Shown: in pieces, positions 1 through 8,730 of the stretch | Layout: each line of letters starts with the position of its first letter | How positions within the stretch are numbered: the first letter of the stretch is position 1 | NCBI GenBank assembly: GCA_043497085.1 | Contig: JBIEKI010000001.1 | Length of the DNA: 64,000 nt | Reading direction: 5' to 3' (one strand) | From: Thalassobacillus sp043497085 | GTDB taxonomy: Bacteria > Bacillota > Bacilli > Bacillales > Halobacillaceae | Made by a program: the position numbers and the translations under genes | Notes under the pieces: generated by a model | Databases searched by the model: none | What the model saw: the letters and a program-made list of their open reading frames with translations, nothing else | Told to the model about the DNA's origin: nothing

Positions 1-1
1 C

Positions 2-418
2 TTATTACAAAGCCTTCAGTTAGCATTATTTACAGGCGAACATAATAAAGCAGAGGAAATCATCTCTAAAATTGAATTGTACCAGCCTATCTCTTCCCTC
101 CACCAGGAGATGATTTATCATCTACTCTTAGCCATTTTCCATTATCAAAAGCAAATGCTTGATCATGTTCGTTGGATTGAAGAAAACTATTTAAGTTATT
201 TTTTGGACAAGTCGAATGCCTTTATCAAACTTAATAAAACATTTGATAAAGCGTTATTCCATTATTTGTCAATTAAGTATTACTGTCAGGGACAATATGA
301 AGAGAGTGATCGTTACTTTGAGGAATTATTCGAGCTCAGTCAACAACAGGAAAAGGATACATTGACAGTTAATTGGTCTGCCTCTTTACGAATGGATCGG
401 AAACCTCTATATAGCTGA
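2..418 (+). CDS. C-terminal part of a helical-repeat (TPR-like) protein, 5' end outside window
   Basis: The frame is open from the first bases of the window to a TAG at 416-418, so the gene starts upstream and only its last ~138 codons are visible. The protein is entirely helix-forming, with aromatic/Leu/Ala spacing typical of TPR-like repeats and a final unit carrying a YY-x-x-G-x-YEESDRYF motif. That style is known from the C-terminal halves of cytosolic peptide-responsive regulators (Rap, PlcR, AimR type) and of general TPR proteins. No DNA-binding domain is visible because the N-terminus is missing. Function cannot be assigned; the regulator idea is only an inference from the repeat style. 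A strong terminator follows directly. Confidence 0.6.
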   Translation, partial: LLQSLQLALFTGEHNKAEEIISKIELYQPISSLHQEMIYHLLLAIFHYQKQMLDHVRWIEENYLSYFLDKSNAFIKLNKTFDKALFHYLSIKYYCQGQYEESDRYFEELFELSQQQEKDTLTVNWSASLRMDRKPLYS

Positions 419-432
419 ATTTGAAGTGAAAT

Positions 433-477
433 AACAGAGGGTTTGCTGAATGAAAGCAAATCCTCTGTTATTTTTTT
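433..477 (+). terminator. Rho-independent terminator
   Basis: The arms AACAGAGG and CCTCTGTT, plus an inner TTTGC/AGCAAA pairing, form a hairpin followed by eight T residues. It ends transcription of the partial gene upstream and separates it from the small ORF at 613. Confidence 0.9.
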
Positions 478-612
478 GTAGAAATAATTCATATTTACGC
501 AAACGGTCGGAAAAATAAGTTTGATGTCGTATCGATATGTAAATATATGTAGTAGAAACCAAGACAGCTTACCTTGCATAGGTATAAATAAAAGGGAAGA
601 GGAGTAAATATC

Positions 613-729
613 ATGAAGGAAGACATAAATTTAAGCGAAGTTTTACAAAATATAATAAAACAGAGTGAAGCAGCAGAGATTGAAACCACCGAACAAGCGA
701 TTGAAGAATTGATTCAGCAGCTTGGATAA
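613..729 (+). CDS. 38-residue acidic small protein, unknown
   Basis: The ATG at 613 is preceded by GGGAAGAGGAG with good spacing, and the frame runs 38 codons to TAA. The product is acidic and amphipathic (it begins MKEDINLSEVLQ and ends IQQLG), with 10 Glu/Asp and 2 Lys, and is predicted all-helical. There is no signal peptide or membrane segment. A possible promoter is AAGACA (561-566), a 16-nt spacer, then TATAAA (583-588). It stands alone between the terminator at 433-477 and tagO. I do not recognise it. The strong ribosome site and independent promoter argue that it is translated. Confidence 0.5.
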   Translation: MKEDINLSEVLQNIIKQSEAAEIETTEQAIEELIQQLG

Positions 730-851
730 TGTAAATATTTCGTAAACGGGGACCTTCAATTTTACTACTCACTTTAAGAATGCGGAAGATTAAGGTAAAA
801 TGAAAGAGGTTTGACTGAATTATAATTTTAACAACAAAGTGGGGTCCCCCT

Positions 852-1943
852 ATGTTTGATATCAGCAACTTACTTATTGGTTTAGTGATCGCTTTTGTGA
901 CAAGCTTTTTGTTGACCTTTCCGGTCCGTAAAATCGCCAAAAAGTTGAAAGTGATGGATTACCCGGAATTAAGAAAAATACATACAACCGTTACCCCTAG
1001 GATGGGTGGGATGGCAATATTCGCCGGTGTAGTTGCCGGCTTGTTATATTTACAACCGAACATAGAACATTTTTGGGCGATTTGCCTTGGGGCTACAGTT
1101 ATTATGCTGACAGGGTTACTGGATGATCGTTATCAAATACGGCCGCTAATCAAATTGACGGGTCAAATCATAGCAGCTGTGCTATTAATCAGTTCCGGAC
1201 TTATCATCGAAAACCTGACCATTCCATTGATCGGAATGATTCCTTTAAATGATTTTGCCGGAGTGATACTGACGTTCTTTTGGATCATCGGAGTAACGAA
1301 CGCCATCAATTTAATTGATGGACTGGACGGCCTGGCTACAGGTGTTACAACGATAGCTTTGACAAGTATTATGGTAATGGCGTTTATTGATCATCATGCA
1401 GCTGCTGTAATGATTTGTGTAGCAATCATCGGGAGTAACTTAGGCTTCTTACCCCATAACTTTTATCCAGCAAAAATTTACATGGGCGATACAGGATCGC
1501 TCTTTTTAGGATATTCCGTTGCTGTTATTTCCGTATTGGGGTTGATGAAAAGTATTACATTTTTTAGCTTCATTATTCCGATATTAGTACTAGCTATACC
1601 CATTTTTGATACGCTATTTTCCATTCTAAGAAGGATTAGGAATAAGCAAAGCATTATGTCACCGGACAGTCAGCATATCCATTATCAACTGATTGCAGCT
1701 GGTTTGAGTCATCGATCAACGGTATTGATCTTATATGGTTTCAGTGCGCTGTTCGGATTTTTAGGTATCATATTTTCGTATGCATCTTTTGCATTAGCTT
1801 TAGGGCTGACATTTTTATTCCTATTACTTTTGCAACTCTTTGCTGAAATGACAGGGGTCATTAAGGGTGGTAAGAAGCCTGTTATTGACACCGTGAAGAA
1901 GAAGACTGCTAAATCCGATAAAAAAGAAGAAAACTCATCATAA
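852..1943 (+). CDS. tagO: Undecaprenyl-phosphate N-acetylglucosaminyl 1-phosphate transferase
   Basis: Membrane enzyme that moves GlcNAc-1-phosphate from UDP-GlcNAc to undecaprenyl phosphate, the first step of wall teichoic acid and of many other lipid-linked glycans. The 363-residue length and about ten hydrophobic segments fit the WecA/TagO/MraY family. Signature elements are visible: RKIHTTVTPRMGG near residue 40, LDDRY (~90), NAINLIDGLDGLATG (~150), PAKIYMGDTGSLFLG (~205), and the cytosolic HIHYQL His loop near 280. The last ~25 residues are a Lys-rich tail. The ribosome site is weak, and GGGGACC at about 749 could pair with GGTCCCC next to the start. Monocistronic, with a terminator downstream. 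WecA-type naming is possible, but the WTA genes nearby favour tagO. Confidence 0.9.
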   Translation: MFDISNLLIGLVIAFVTSFLLTFPVRKIAKKLKVMDYPELRKIHTTVTPRMGGMAIFAGVVAGLLYLQPNIEHFWAICLGATVIMLTGLLDDRYQIRPLIKLTGQIIAAVLLISSGLIIENLTIPLIGMIPLNDFAGVILTFFWIIGVTNAINLIDGLDGLATGVTTIALTSIMVMAFIDHHAAAVMICVAIIGSNLGFLPHNFYPAKIYMGDTGSLFLGYSVAVISVLGLMKSITFFSFIIPILVLAIPIFDTLFSILRRIRNKQSIMSPDSQHIHYQLIAAGLSHRSTVLILYGFSALFGFLGIIFSYASFALALGLTFLFLLLLQLFAEMTGVIKGGKKPVIDTVKKKTAKSDKKEENSS

Positions 1944-2004
1944 TGAAAAAAAGACGAAGGACAATATTGAACAGGCAGTTATGAAATAAGTATTAAGTCA
2001 GTGA

Positions 2005-2037
2005 AAGGTGACCTTGGTAACCAAGGTCATCTTTTTT
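2005..2037 (+). terminator. Rho-independent terminator of tagO
   Basis: The inverted repeat GACCTTGGT/ACCAAGGTC (2010-2028) is followed by a T-rich tract. It closes the tagO transcript. Confidence 0.85.
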
Positions 2038-2200
2038 GTTAGTCTGTGGTACCAGTGGTTATACAATTTCACTGTATTAGTTTTTCGTTTTTTATCTATT
2101 CGATAAAATATTATATTTTTTTACAAAGATTTCAAAATGAACTTTTTTATTGACCTTGAACTGATATAATATACCTAAATACTATAAAGGGGGACCGAAC

Positions 2201-5200
2201 TTGAGACTTAAAAATTTATTACATATCACTTTTATAATTTTATTGATGGGGATGATTATTCAGCCTGTTTCCACGGCAGCTGAAGATACAGAGACAGCCA
2301 GAGCAGTAGTAATAAATGATACGCTTCAAGTGTATGGAGAAAAGGATTTCGAATCAGATGTCTTGATGGAATACGAGGCAGGTGCAGTAATCAATTACCA
2401 TGAAGAAGAAGCGGATAATAACTGGTTATTAGTAGAAGTTACTGTAGAAGAACAAAAAAAGCAGGGTTTTATACATAAAGATGAAGTTGCGTTGGTAGGC
2501 TCTGAACAGAAATACATAGAAGGTGTAGTAATTGCTGATGTAATGGAAGTGTATCAAAACCCAGTAAACAGTTCTAAGGTATTGAATTCTATTGAGAAAG
2601 GTACAATAGTATCTTTTCACTCCTTCATAGATGGGTGGTACGAAATAGGAGTAAATACTGCAGAAGGGGAAACAAAAGGATACATAATGGAAAACGATGT
2701 GGAAGTACCTGTAGAAGACTCAAATTCTTTAAATGGGGTTGCACTTAAAGACCAAACCCACGTTTACAGTAAAGCTTCCAAAGACTCCATGTCGTTAAAG
2801 AGCTACCCACAAGGAAAACTATTAAAGTATCAAACTTTCATTTCTGGGTGGTACAAAGCTACTGTGTACGCGAATGGAGAATGGCGGACAGGATATATTT
2901 CTAAAAATGACGTGGAAACACCGGTTCAAGACCAAGAAGATCTGTCAGGAGTAGCGGCAAATAGTCTAACAAATGTATATTCCCTTGCAAGTGATAAAAG
3001 TAAAATAATGAAAAGTTATCCAAAAGGGAATATATTGTATTATAAGACATATTTAAGTGATTGGTATCAGGCAACTGTATTTGTAAACGGTAAGGCTAAA
3101 ACCGGATATATCCATACAAATGATGTGCAAGCGCCTGTTGATGACCCTGTCTCTTTATCTGGTATTGCACTAAAAAGTAAAACAAATGTTTATGCTGAAG
3201 CAAATACAAATTCAGAGGTACTTAAAGACTACTCCCAAGGTAAAACGTTATATTATAAAACTTTTATTGAGGGATGGTACAAAGCTGTAGTTTATATAAA
3301 CGGTGAGCCTACTACTGGCTACATATCTGCTGCTGATGTAGAGAAACCGGTTGATAACCAGGAAAGTTTAAAAGGGTTTTCAATAAAATCTTCAACTAAC
3401 GTTTACGAACGGCCCGGCAGACAAAGCGCAACTTTGAAGTCTTATAATGCAGGAAGAAAACTATATTATAAGACATATATGAAAGAATGGTATGAAGCGG
3501 TAGTCTATATAGATGGTAAGCGGCATACCGGCTACATTCATATCGATGATGTCGAAAAACCTGTCGATAATCAGGTGTCGTCATCCGGCTATGCTTTACG
3601 AGAAACACATGTATATTCTGAGCCTAGCAAAGATAGTACCTCACTAAAGTCATACAAGCAGGGAAGTTTGCTTTACTATAGGACATTTTTAAATGACTGG
3701 TATGAAGCCACTATATATAAAAGTGGACGTAAATACACTGGATATATTCACAAAGAAGATATTGAAGAACCTGTGGAGGAGCAAACAAAATTATCGGGTT
3801 ATGCTTTAAACAGAACTTATATCTATTCTACTCCGAACAGTAACAGTCAACCTTTGAAGTCCTATCAGGAAGGTAGCTTGTTATATTATAAAACTTTCTT
3901 AACAAACTGGTATGAAGCTGTTATTTATAAATCAGGAAAATGGACTACAGGGTATATTCGAAAAAGCGATGTTGAAGAACCAGTAAAAAATCAAGAGAGC
4001 TTAAAAGGCTATGCTTATCATTCCAAAGTAAATGTTTATTCAGCCCCTGGAAAAAGCAGAAATGTACTTAAGTCTTATAATGAAGGAAAACTATTATCCT
4101 ATAAAACGTTAATGAAAGATTGGTATGAAGCGGTAGTCTATATAAATGGGAAGCCGCAGAAAGGTTTCATTTCAAAAGGAGACGTAATAGATGAAAATGC
4201 TCCGCGGAAAACGTTAGATGGCATTGCTGTTAAAGATAGGGTTTTTGTATACAATAAAACTTCAAAAAATTCAAAAGCGCTGAAAGGTTATAATTTTGGT
4301 GCCAAATTAAAATTTAAATCTTTTACAGCAAATTGGTATGAAGCTGCTGTTTATTTAGATGGTAACAGACATATAGGTTATATTCACAAGAACGATGTAG
4401 TAGACAAAATGATTGATATCGGACCGATAGTCAATCCTAAGACTATTTATTCTTACAACCAAATGGTTAAGGATATTACAAAGTTGAGGAATGCTTATCC
4501 AGGGGTGATCCGAACCGATGTTATCGGTAAATCGGTTGAAGGACGGAACTTATATTTGGTGAAAGTAGGAAATGGAGATAAAAAGATTACTATTAATGCC
4601 TCTCATCATGCCCGGGAATGGATTACAACCAATTTAGTCATGGACCAAATCGATGAATACAGCAGAGCTTTTGTGAAAGGGTCAAAAATAGATGGCTATG
4701 ATGTAAGAGAATTATTAAATCAAGTAACCATCTACTATGTACCTATGGTAAATCCGGACGGTGTTACCTTGAATCAATTCGGACCTAATGGCTTCAGTAA
4801 TAAATATCAACTAATCAGAATGAATAATGGCAGTATAAACTTTACGGCGTGGAAAGCAAATGCCAGAGGGGTAGATCTAAACAGACAATATCCTGCTGAT
4901 TGGGCGAACATAAAGTACGTCGCTTCAACCCCTGGTCCAAACAATTATAAAGGTACAGCACCTCTGACAGAACCGGAAGTGCAAGCACTTTATAATTTTA
5001 CTAAAAAACATGACTTTGACTCTCATGTAGCTTATCACTCATCTGGAGAAATCTTATATTGGGCATTCAACTCATATGGAGGGCTCAGAGAAGAATATCG
5101 TGCAATTGCAGATAAGGTAAGTGCAAAAACTGGGTATAGTCTCTTCCATCCGCCACTTAATCCAAGTGGGGGAGGGTATACGGATTGGGTGATTGATTCT

Positions 5201-5335
5201 CTGAAAAAGCCTGGTCTGACTCCTGAAGTCTCTCCCTATGTTGGGAATCGGCCTGTACCTTTGAGTAATTATGATAGAATTTGGAAACAGAATTACTCTA
5301 TTGGGTTATTGTTAGCAGAAGAAGCGCTTAAGTAA
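2201..5335 (+). CDS. Secreted M14 zinc carboxypeptidase with ten wall-type SH3-like repeats
   Basis: The TTG start has AAAGGGGGA upstream, and an extended -10 (TGATATAAT) ends at 2170. Residues 1-27 form a Sec signal peptide with an A-x-A type end. Residues ~28-739 are ten repeats of about 71 residues with the pattern NVYS...LKSY..G..L.YKTF...WYEA.VY.NG...TGYI...DVE-PV; the first two are degenerate. Residues ~740-1044 are an M14 peptidase domain. It shows the zinc motif HHAREW, MVNPDG, the Arg motif DLNRQYP, a third zinc ligand in YHSSG, and the catalytic Glu in LTPEVSP. The repeats probably bind the wall (inference from the same repeat in two wall-lytic proteins in this window). The substrate is likely a peptide or protein C-terminus at the cell surface. 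The catalytic part is paralogous to the protein at 31811-32815. Confidence 0.88.
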   Translation: MRLKNLLHITFIILLMGMIIQPVSTAAEDTETARAVVINDTLQVYGEKDFESDVLMEYEAGAVINYHEEEADNNWLLVEVTVEEQKKQGFIHKDEVALVGSEQKYIEGVVIADVMEVYQNPVNSSKVLNSIEKGTIVSFHSFIDGWYEIGVNTAEGETKGYIMENDVEVPVEDSNSLNGVALKDQTHVYSKASKDSMSLKSYPQGKLLKYQTFISGWYKATVYANGEWRTGYISKNDVETPVQDQEDLSGVAANSLTNVYSLASDKSKIMKSYPKGNILYYKTYLSDWYQATVFVNGKAKTGYIHTNDVQAPVDDPVSLSGIALKSKTNVYAEANTNSEVLKDYSQGKTLYYKTFIEGWYKAVVYINGEPTTGYISAADVEKPVDNQESLKGFSIKSSTNVYERPGRQSATLKSYNAGRKLYYKTYMKEWYEAVVYIDGKRHTGYIHIDDVEKPVDNQVSSSGYALRETHVYSEPSKDSTSLKSYKQGSLLYYRTFLNDWYEATIYKSGRKYTGYIHKEDIEEPVEEQTKLSGYALNRTYIYSTPNSNSQPLKSYQEGSLLYYKTFLTNWYEAVIYKSGKWTTGYIRKSDVEEPVKNQESLKGYAYHSKVNVYSAPGKSRNVLKSYNEGKLLSYKTLMKDWYEAVVYINGKPQKGFISKGDVIDENAPRKTLDGIAVKDRVFVYNKTSKNSKALKGYNFGAKLKFKSFTANWYEAAVYLDGNRHIGYIHKNDVVDKMIDIGPIVNPKTIYSYNQMVKDITKLRNAYPGVIRTDVIGKSVEGRNLYLVKVGNGDKKITINASHHAREWITTNLVMDQIDEYSRAFVKGSKIDGYDVRELLNQVTIYYVPMVNPDGVTLNQFGPNGFSNKYQLIRMNNGSINFTAWKANARGVDLNRQYPADWANIKYVASTPGPNNYKGTAPLTEPEVQALYNFTKKHDFDSHVAYHSSGEILYWAFNSYGGLREEYRAIADKVSAKTGYSLFHPPLNPSGGGYTDWVIDSLKKPGLTPEVSPYVGNRPVPLSNYDRIWKQNYSIGLLLAEEALK
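2276..4417 (+). repeat. Ten tandem ~213-bp repeats coding 71-residue SH3-like units
   Basis: Direct in-frame repeats within the carboxypeptidase gene. Units 3-9 are most alike; units 1, 2 and 10 have diverged. Each unit holds the motifs LKSY, YKTF, WY-x-A and GYI. The same unit occurs eight times at 18319-20012 and seven times at 21685-23175. Confidence 0.85.
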
Positions 5336-5340
5336 ATAAA

Positions 5341-5374
5341 AAATCCGGAAGTTAATTTCTTCCGGATTTTTTAT
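5341..5374 (+). terminator. Terminator of the M14 carboxypeptidase gene
   Basis: The arms AAATCCGGAAG and CTTCCGGATTT with a 7-nt loop are followed by a T-run. It lies six bases after the stop codon. Confidence 0.9.
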
Positions 5375-5426
5375 TTCGGTACTACAATACGTAAGGTTTC
5401 TATATTTATTAAGTTTGATTGGGACA

Positions 5427-5476
5427 TAAAAAACACAGACCGGGATGCATACACGCATGCCCTAGTCTGTGTTTTT
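5427..5476 (-). terminator. Terminator of the tagD-tagB-LCP operon
   Basis: The stem ACACAGAC/GTCTGTGT with an inner GGGATGC/GCATGCCC pairing has T-runs on both strands. It sits just after the LCP stop on the minus strand and may act in both directions. Confidence 0.85.
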
Positions 5477-5477
5477 A

Positions 5478-6488
5478 TTATGGTATCATAGTTCCAGTTT
5501 TCTCATCAGATCCTGCTGATAATGATTGTTCCATCTCAAGGTGGCTGCGAAGTGACTGGCGGACTTCATTAATCGAAGATTCATATACCGAATAATAGTA
5601 AATACCATTATATCGTACACCTTCTCCTGACAAATTAAGTTGTTTAATGTTATCGACGTTGAAGTCTTTATATTGCTTATAGAATGCTAATAACTCCGGG
5701 ATTTGCAGATTAGTTGTGACATTATTTCCAACTTCATCTGTTAAATCATCAACTTTCAATAAGGAGCCAGGCTTCGTCAATTGGCTGATCAAGCTTTTCA
5801 TGACTTGTTTCTGCCGGTCAGCACGCCCAAGGTCACCCCGTGGATCCTGTTTCCGCATTCTCACATATCCAAGTGCTTCTTCCCCATCTAATACCATGTC
5901 GCCTTCAATATAATGAAGGATTTCAGACTCATCCGCATTTTTTTCGGTGAAGTTAAATGGTACCTCCACTGGGACACCTCCGGCAATATCTATAATATTT
6001 TCAAAGCCTTGAAAGTTGATGGTCGCATAATAATCAATTGGAATATCTAAAAACTCTTCAACCGTTTCAATGGTCATTTTAGGCCCGCCGAAAGCAAAAG
6101 AGTGATTGATTTTATCTTCGGTACCTTTACCGGCAATGGTCACCAATGTATCCCGTGGGATGCTGACGAGCTTCATCGTTTCTTCTGTTTGATTGAAGGT
6201 AGCAACCATAATAGTATCAGCCCGGCCATGACTGCCGCCTGTTGCATAGTCTTCCACACCCATTAATAAGACAGAGATCGGATCATCTGAAATAGATACA
6301 TTTTCAACACGTAAATCACTTTTTTCCCGGTTCAAATCATTGTAGGCATTGTTGGAAGCTTCTGTGGTTTGGTAGTATAGGTAGCTTAAACTGCCGCCGA
6401 TGATTGCCAGCGTCAGGATAAAAACGGCAATCATTCTTCGAATTAATTTTTTTCGTTTTCTCTTTCTCGCTAACACTCTTCTTTTCAT
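5478..6488 (-). CDS. tagU: LytR-CpsA-Psr family ligase (attaches teichoic acid to peptidoglycan)
   Basis: LCP enzymes transfer undecaprenyl-linked anionic polymers to peptidoglycan at the outer face of the membrane. The ATG at 6488 was chosen because GAGGAGAAGC lies 9 bases upstream. The longer frame would begin at a TTG at 6536, inside the tagB 3' end and without a ribosome site. The protein (336 residues) starts with a very basic stretch, then one membrane helix (~18-38), then the LCP domain with RADTIMVATF, SIPRDT, KINHSFAFGG and the Arg-rich RMRKQDPRGDLGRADRQ. These are the known pyrophosphate-binding positions. Operon position behind tagD-tagB supports WTA as the polymer. The symbol tagU rather than tagT or tagV is a guess. 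Confidence 0.85.
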   Translation of the reverse strand: MKRRVLARKRKRKKLIRRMIAVFILTLAIIGGSLSYLYYQTTEASNNAYNDLNREKSDLRVENVSISDDPISVLLMGVEDYATGGSHGRADTIMVATFNQTEETMKLVSIPRDTLVTIAGKGTEDKINHSFAFGGPKMTIETVEEFLDIPIDYYATINFQGFENIIDIAGGVPVEVPFNFTEKNADESEILHYIEGDMVLDGEEALGYVRMRKQDPRGDLGRADRQKQVMKSLISQLTKPGSLLKVDDLTDEVGNNVTTNLQIPELLAFYKQYKDFNVDNIKQLNLSGEGVRYNGIYYYSVYESSINEVRQSLRSHLEMEQSLSAGSDEKTGTMIP

Positions 6489-6516
6489 CCTGCTTCTCCT
6501 CGTATATATACTTCTA

Positions 6517-7671
6517 TCATTTATAAAGCTTTTCAATCAACTGACTGCTTGAATTTCCCTTGGAATACTGATTCCATTGCTCGGCAAATTGTTTGATTTG
6601 TTCCATATTAAAGTTATTTCGTTTAATTGTTGCAATAATATCCTCCGTTGTAGAAACAACAGGTCCAGGAATAGTGGAATGATAATCTTCCCAGAAGCCT
6701 CGCGAACGTTTATACTCCTCTAAATCATAGGAATAAAAGATCATTGGGCGTTCCAAAATAGAAAATTCATAAGGTATCGATGAATAGTCTGTAATAAGAA
6801 TTTCGGTCACTACCAATAACTCATTGATATTAGGGTAGGAAGAGACATCGATAAGAAAATTCGGGTATGGATTTATAAAATTTGCTTTTACAGCAGGGTG
6901 GAGGCGCATCAAAAGCACATAATCCTGGTTTAACTCCTCATATAATTGTTGCAAATTCAATTGAATGTTTGGGTTGGTCAACTGGTGATCACGGAAAGTA
7001 GGAGCATATAAGATGACTTTTTTATTTTGAATAATAGGGTACAGGCGGTGAAGTGAAGATCCCACTCTCTCTAACACTTTTTTATCATAAAAAAAGTCCG
7101 AACGCGGTACTCCGGTACGCAGCATACGTTCATCTGTCAGCCCGAAACTTTCTTTAAAAATAGATGCCATTTTTTCCGAACCTACGACCACATGATCAAA
7201 CGTTTGATAAACTTTGTTGAAACGAGCCTGCGCCTTAGCAGATCTATATTTAGTAGATGGATCCTTCAATCCAAAACGCTTCACGGCTCCGGCAGCATGC
7301 CATAATTGGACACATTTCACGTTTTTTCGAAACTTGGCAGCCGCTAAAAAACCAAAATAATTATCGATGAACACACTCTGGCATGTTGCCAAATGATATA
7401 TACACTGGATGAATTGTACAGGGTGCCGCTTCAAATTAAACGGGAGAACCGTTGTCTGGCTATCCATTTTAAAGTTGATTCGGCAGCCAGGGTCTCTAAG
7501 TATAATGATTTCCCCATTGTATCGTTCCTTCAAAGCTCTCTCCACATACAAAATATTATCCCCAAAAGAAGCGACAAAGACTGTCTTTTTCCTTTGAGGA
7601 AATACATTAAACAAAGTGAAGCCTATTTGAAAGATAATCAAATAGGCGTTCACAAGTAATTCTCTAACCAT
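6517..7671 (-). CDS. tagB: CDP-glycerol:glycerophosphate glycerophosphotransferase, WTA primase
   Basis: Adds the first glycerol-3-phosphate from CDP-glycerol to the ManNAc-GlcNAc-PP-undecaprenol linkage unit, on the inner face of the membrane. The 384-residue size matches TagB of Bacillus. Motifs of the Glyphos_transf family are present: LWHAAGAVKRFG, GVPRSDFF, LYAPTFRD, LMRLHPAV, ITDYSSIPYEF and GNSSSQ near the end. These include the His residues thought to be catalytic. The ATG at 7671 overlaps the tagD stop by 8 bases, and the resulting N-terminus (MVRELLVNAYL) matches known TagB starts. A longer frame to 7746 would overlap tagD heavily and is unlikely. It is translationally coupled to tagD. 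Confidence 0.85.
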   Translation of the reverse strand: MVRELLVNAYLIIFQIGFTLFNVFPQRKKTVFVASFGDNILYVERALKERYNGEIIILRDPGCRINFKMDSQTTVLPFNLKRHPVQFIQCIYHLATCQSVFIDNYFGFLAAAKFRKNVKCVQLWHAAGAVKRFGLKDPSTKYRSAKAQARFNKVYQTFDHVVVGSEKMASIFKESFGLTDERMLRTGVPRSDFFYDKKVLERVGSSLHRLYPIIQNKKVILYAPTFRDHQLTNPNIQLNLQQLYEELNQDYVLLMRLHPAVKANFINPYPNFLIDVSSYPNINELLVVTEILITDYSSIPYEFSILERPMIFYSYDLEEYKRSRGFWEDYHSTIPGPVVSTTEDIIATIKRNNFNMEQIKQFAEQWNQYSKGNSSSQLIEKLYK

Positions 7672-8062
7672 TATTAACTTTTGCCATTTCTTTCTTGATT
7701 TTCGTAGTAGAAATTCCGACAGTACGCGGCAGGTAAACCACTTCACAATAATCTTTCAGGAAGTCGAACTTGCCTTCCCAATCGTCTCCCATCACGAATA
7801 CATCTACATCGTGGTTGACGACATCTTCTACTTTTTGCTCCCAATGTTCTTCAGGGATTACTTCATCTACATATTTGATCGCTTCAAGGATCATTTTTCT
7901 GTTTTCAAAACTGTGATAAGCTTCTTTATTCTTAATAGCATTGAATTCATCTGTAGAAATGGCTACAATCAAGTAGTCTCCTAATTCTTTAGCACGGCTT
8001 AGCAAATTGATATGTCCCCAATGCAACAAATCAAATGTTCCATAGGTTATTACTTTTTTCAT
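7664..8062 (-). CDS. tagD: Glycerol-3-phosphate cytidylyltransferase
   Basis: Makes CDP-glycerol from CTP and glycerol-3-phosphate, the activated monomer for poly(glycerol-phosphate) WTA. The protein of 132 residues has the full cytidylyltransferase signature: GTFDLLHWGHINLL (the HxGH motif is HWGH) near residue 10, and RTVGISTT near residue 115. The start has a strong AGGAGG. First gene of the minus-strand operon tagD-tagB-LCP. The ~170 bp upstream on the minus strand is AT-rich and contains TATTAT/TATACT -10-like hexamers near 8132-8138, but no convincing -35. Confidence 0.97.
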   Translation of the reverse strand: MKKVITYGTFDLLHWGHINLLSRAKELGDYLIVAISTDEFNAIKNKEAYHSFENRKMILEAIKYVDEVIPEEHWEQKVEDVVNHDVDVFVMGDDWEGKFDFLKDYCEVVYLPRTVGISTTKIKKEMAKVNNG

Positions 8063-8294
8063 GTTTTTTCCCTCCTGGAAAATGTAAACTCGAATTATTG
8101 AACAGTTAAATGAAAGGTTTTACTAGTTTACTAGTATAATAGCCGAATTTTACACAGTCATAACGTAAATTTAACAATTTATTTAAAATTAGTTAATAAT
8201 AGTCCGGTATAATAATAGGTATTGCTATAATCATTTTATAGGGAACAGGACAAAAAGACAAGCCTATCCAATAGTTTACAAAAATATACAAAAA

Positions 8295-8337
8295 GCTCCC
8301 CAAGTAGCAGTGAAGGATAGCTACAGGGGAGTTTTTT
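8295..8337 (+). terminator. Terminator-like hairpin, orphan
   Basis: CTCCCC/GGGGAG and inner GTAGC/GCTAC pairings are followed by six T residues. No annotated gene precedes it on the plus strand, so it would end a short transcript or act as an attenuator. Confidence 0.7.
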
Positions 8338-8530
8338 GAATTTAACCAGCAAACGTACTAATTCTCTGATTAAATTTCGAACTATTGTTGGTGAACTTTG
8401 GTACGTATTGGGATTAATCGTTAAGGAGAACGGTTTGCAGGAATAATAGTTGATAATACAACAAAAATTGGTGTAGCATAAGTTAAGATTAAGCGAAGAA
8501 GTTAGAATAATCAATTTGAGGGTAGCCTAT

Positions 8531-8562
8531 AGCTCTCTCAGTTTGGGAGAGCTGCTTTTTTT
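8531..8562 (+). terminator. Rho-independent terminator, orphan
   Basis: The arms AGCTCTC and GAGAGCT with a 9-nt loop are followed by a run of eight T residues. It lies 170 bp before the transferase gene and follows no recognised gene. Confidence 0.8.
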
Positions 8563-8730
8563 ATGATTTCACTTATAAGTGACCACAATAATCTAAGTGT
8601 TCAATTTATACAATGATAGTTACAGAACAGAAAGGAAATAGAAGTTCGACAACTTTTGAAGTTAACTGGGAAAATGGAGAAGTTATGTGAAGAAGGAATA
8701 TACTTATTAAAATAGTGGCAGGTGAATTTG

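Larger units (their letters stand above)
8063..8730. other. 668-bp divergent intergenic region with two orphan terminators
   Basis: Lies between the divergent tagD and the bimodular transferase gene. It holds a TATAAT on the plus strand at about 8208-8213, a terminator-like hairpin at 8295-8337, a second terminator at 8531-8562, and about 190 bp between them. In that gap a TTG at 8336 with GGGGAG upstream opens a 36-codon frame ending at 8446; coding potential is unproven. No convincing conserved protein was found. The hairpins suggest one or two short transcripts, or remains of a lost gene. Confidence 0.5.

Noticed and set aside
2..729. Helical-repeat regulator plus pheromone pair (Rap-Phr or AimR-AimP)
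   Set aside because: The small product lacks a secretion signal, a strong terminator separates the two genes, and the N-terminus of the larger protein is not visible.
2276..4417. CRISPR-like regular repeats
   Set aside because: The ~213-bp period is in frame and encodes SH3-like protein units with codon-level drift. There are no short identical repeats with unique spacers, and no cas genes.
8236..8514. 92-codon minus-strand reading frame in the tagD upstream region
   Set aside because: Spans a terminator hairpin, has biased Cys/Leu/Ser composition and no ribosome site.
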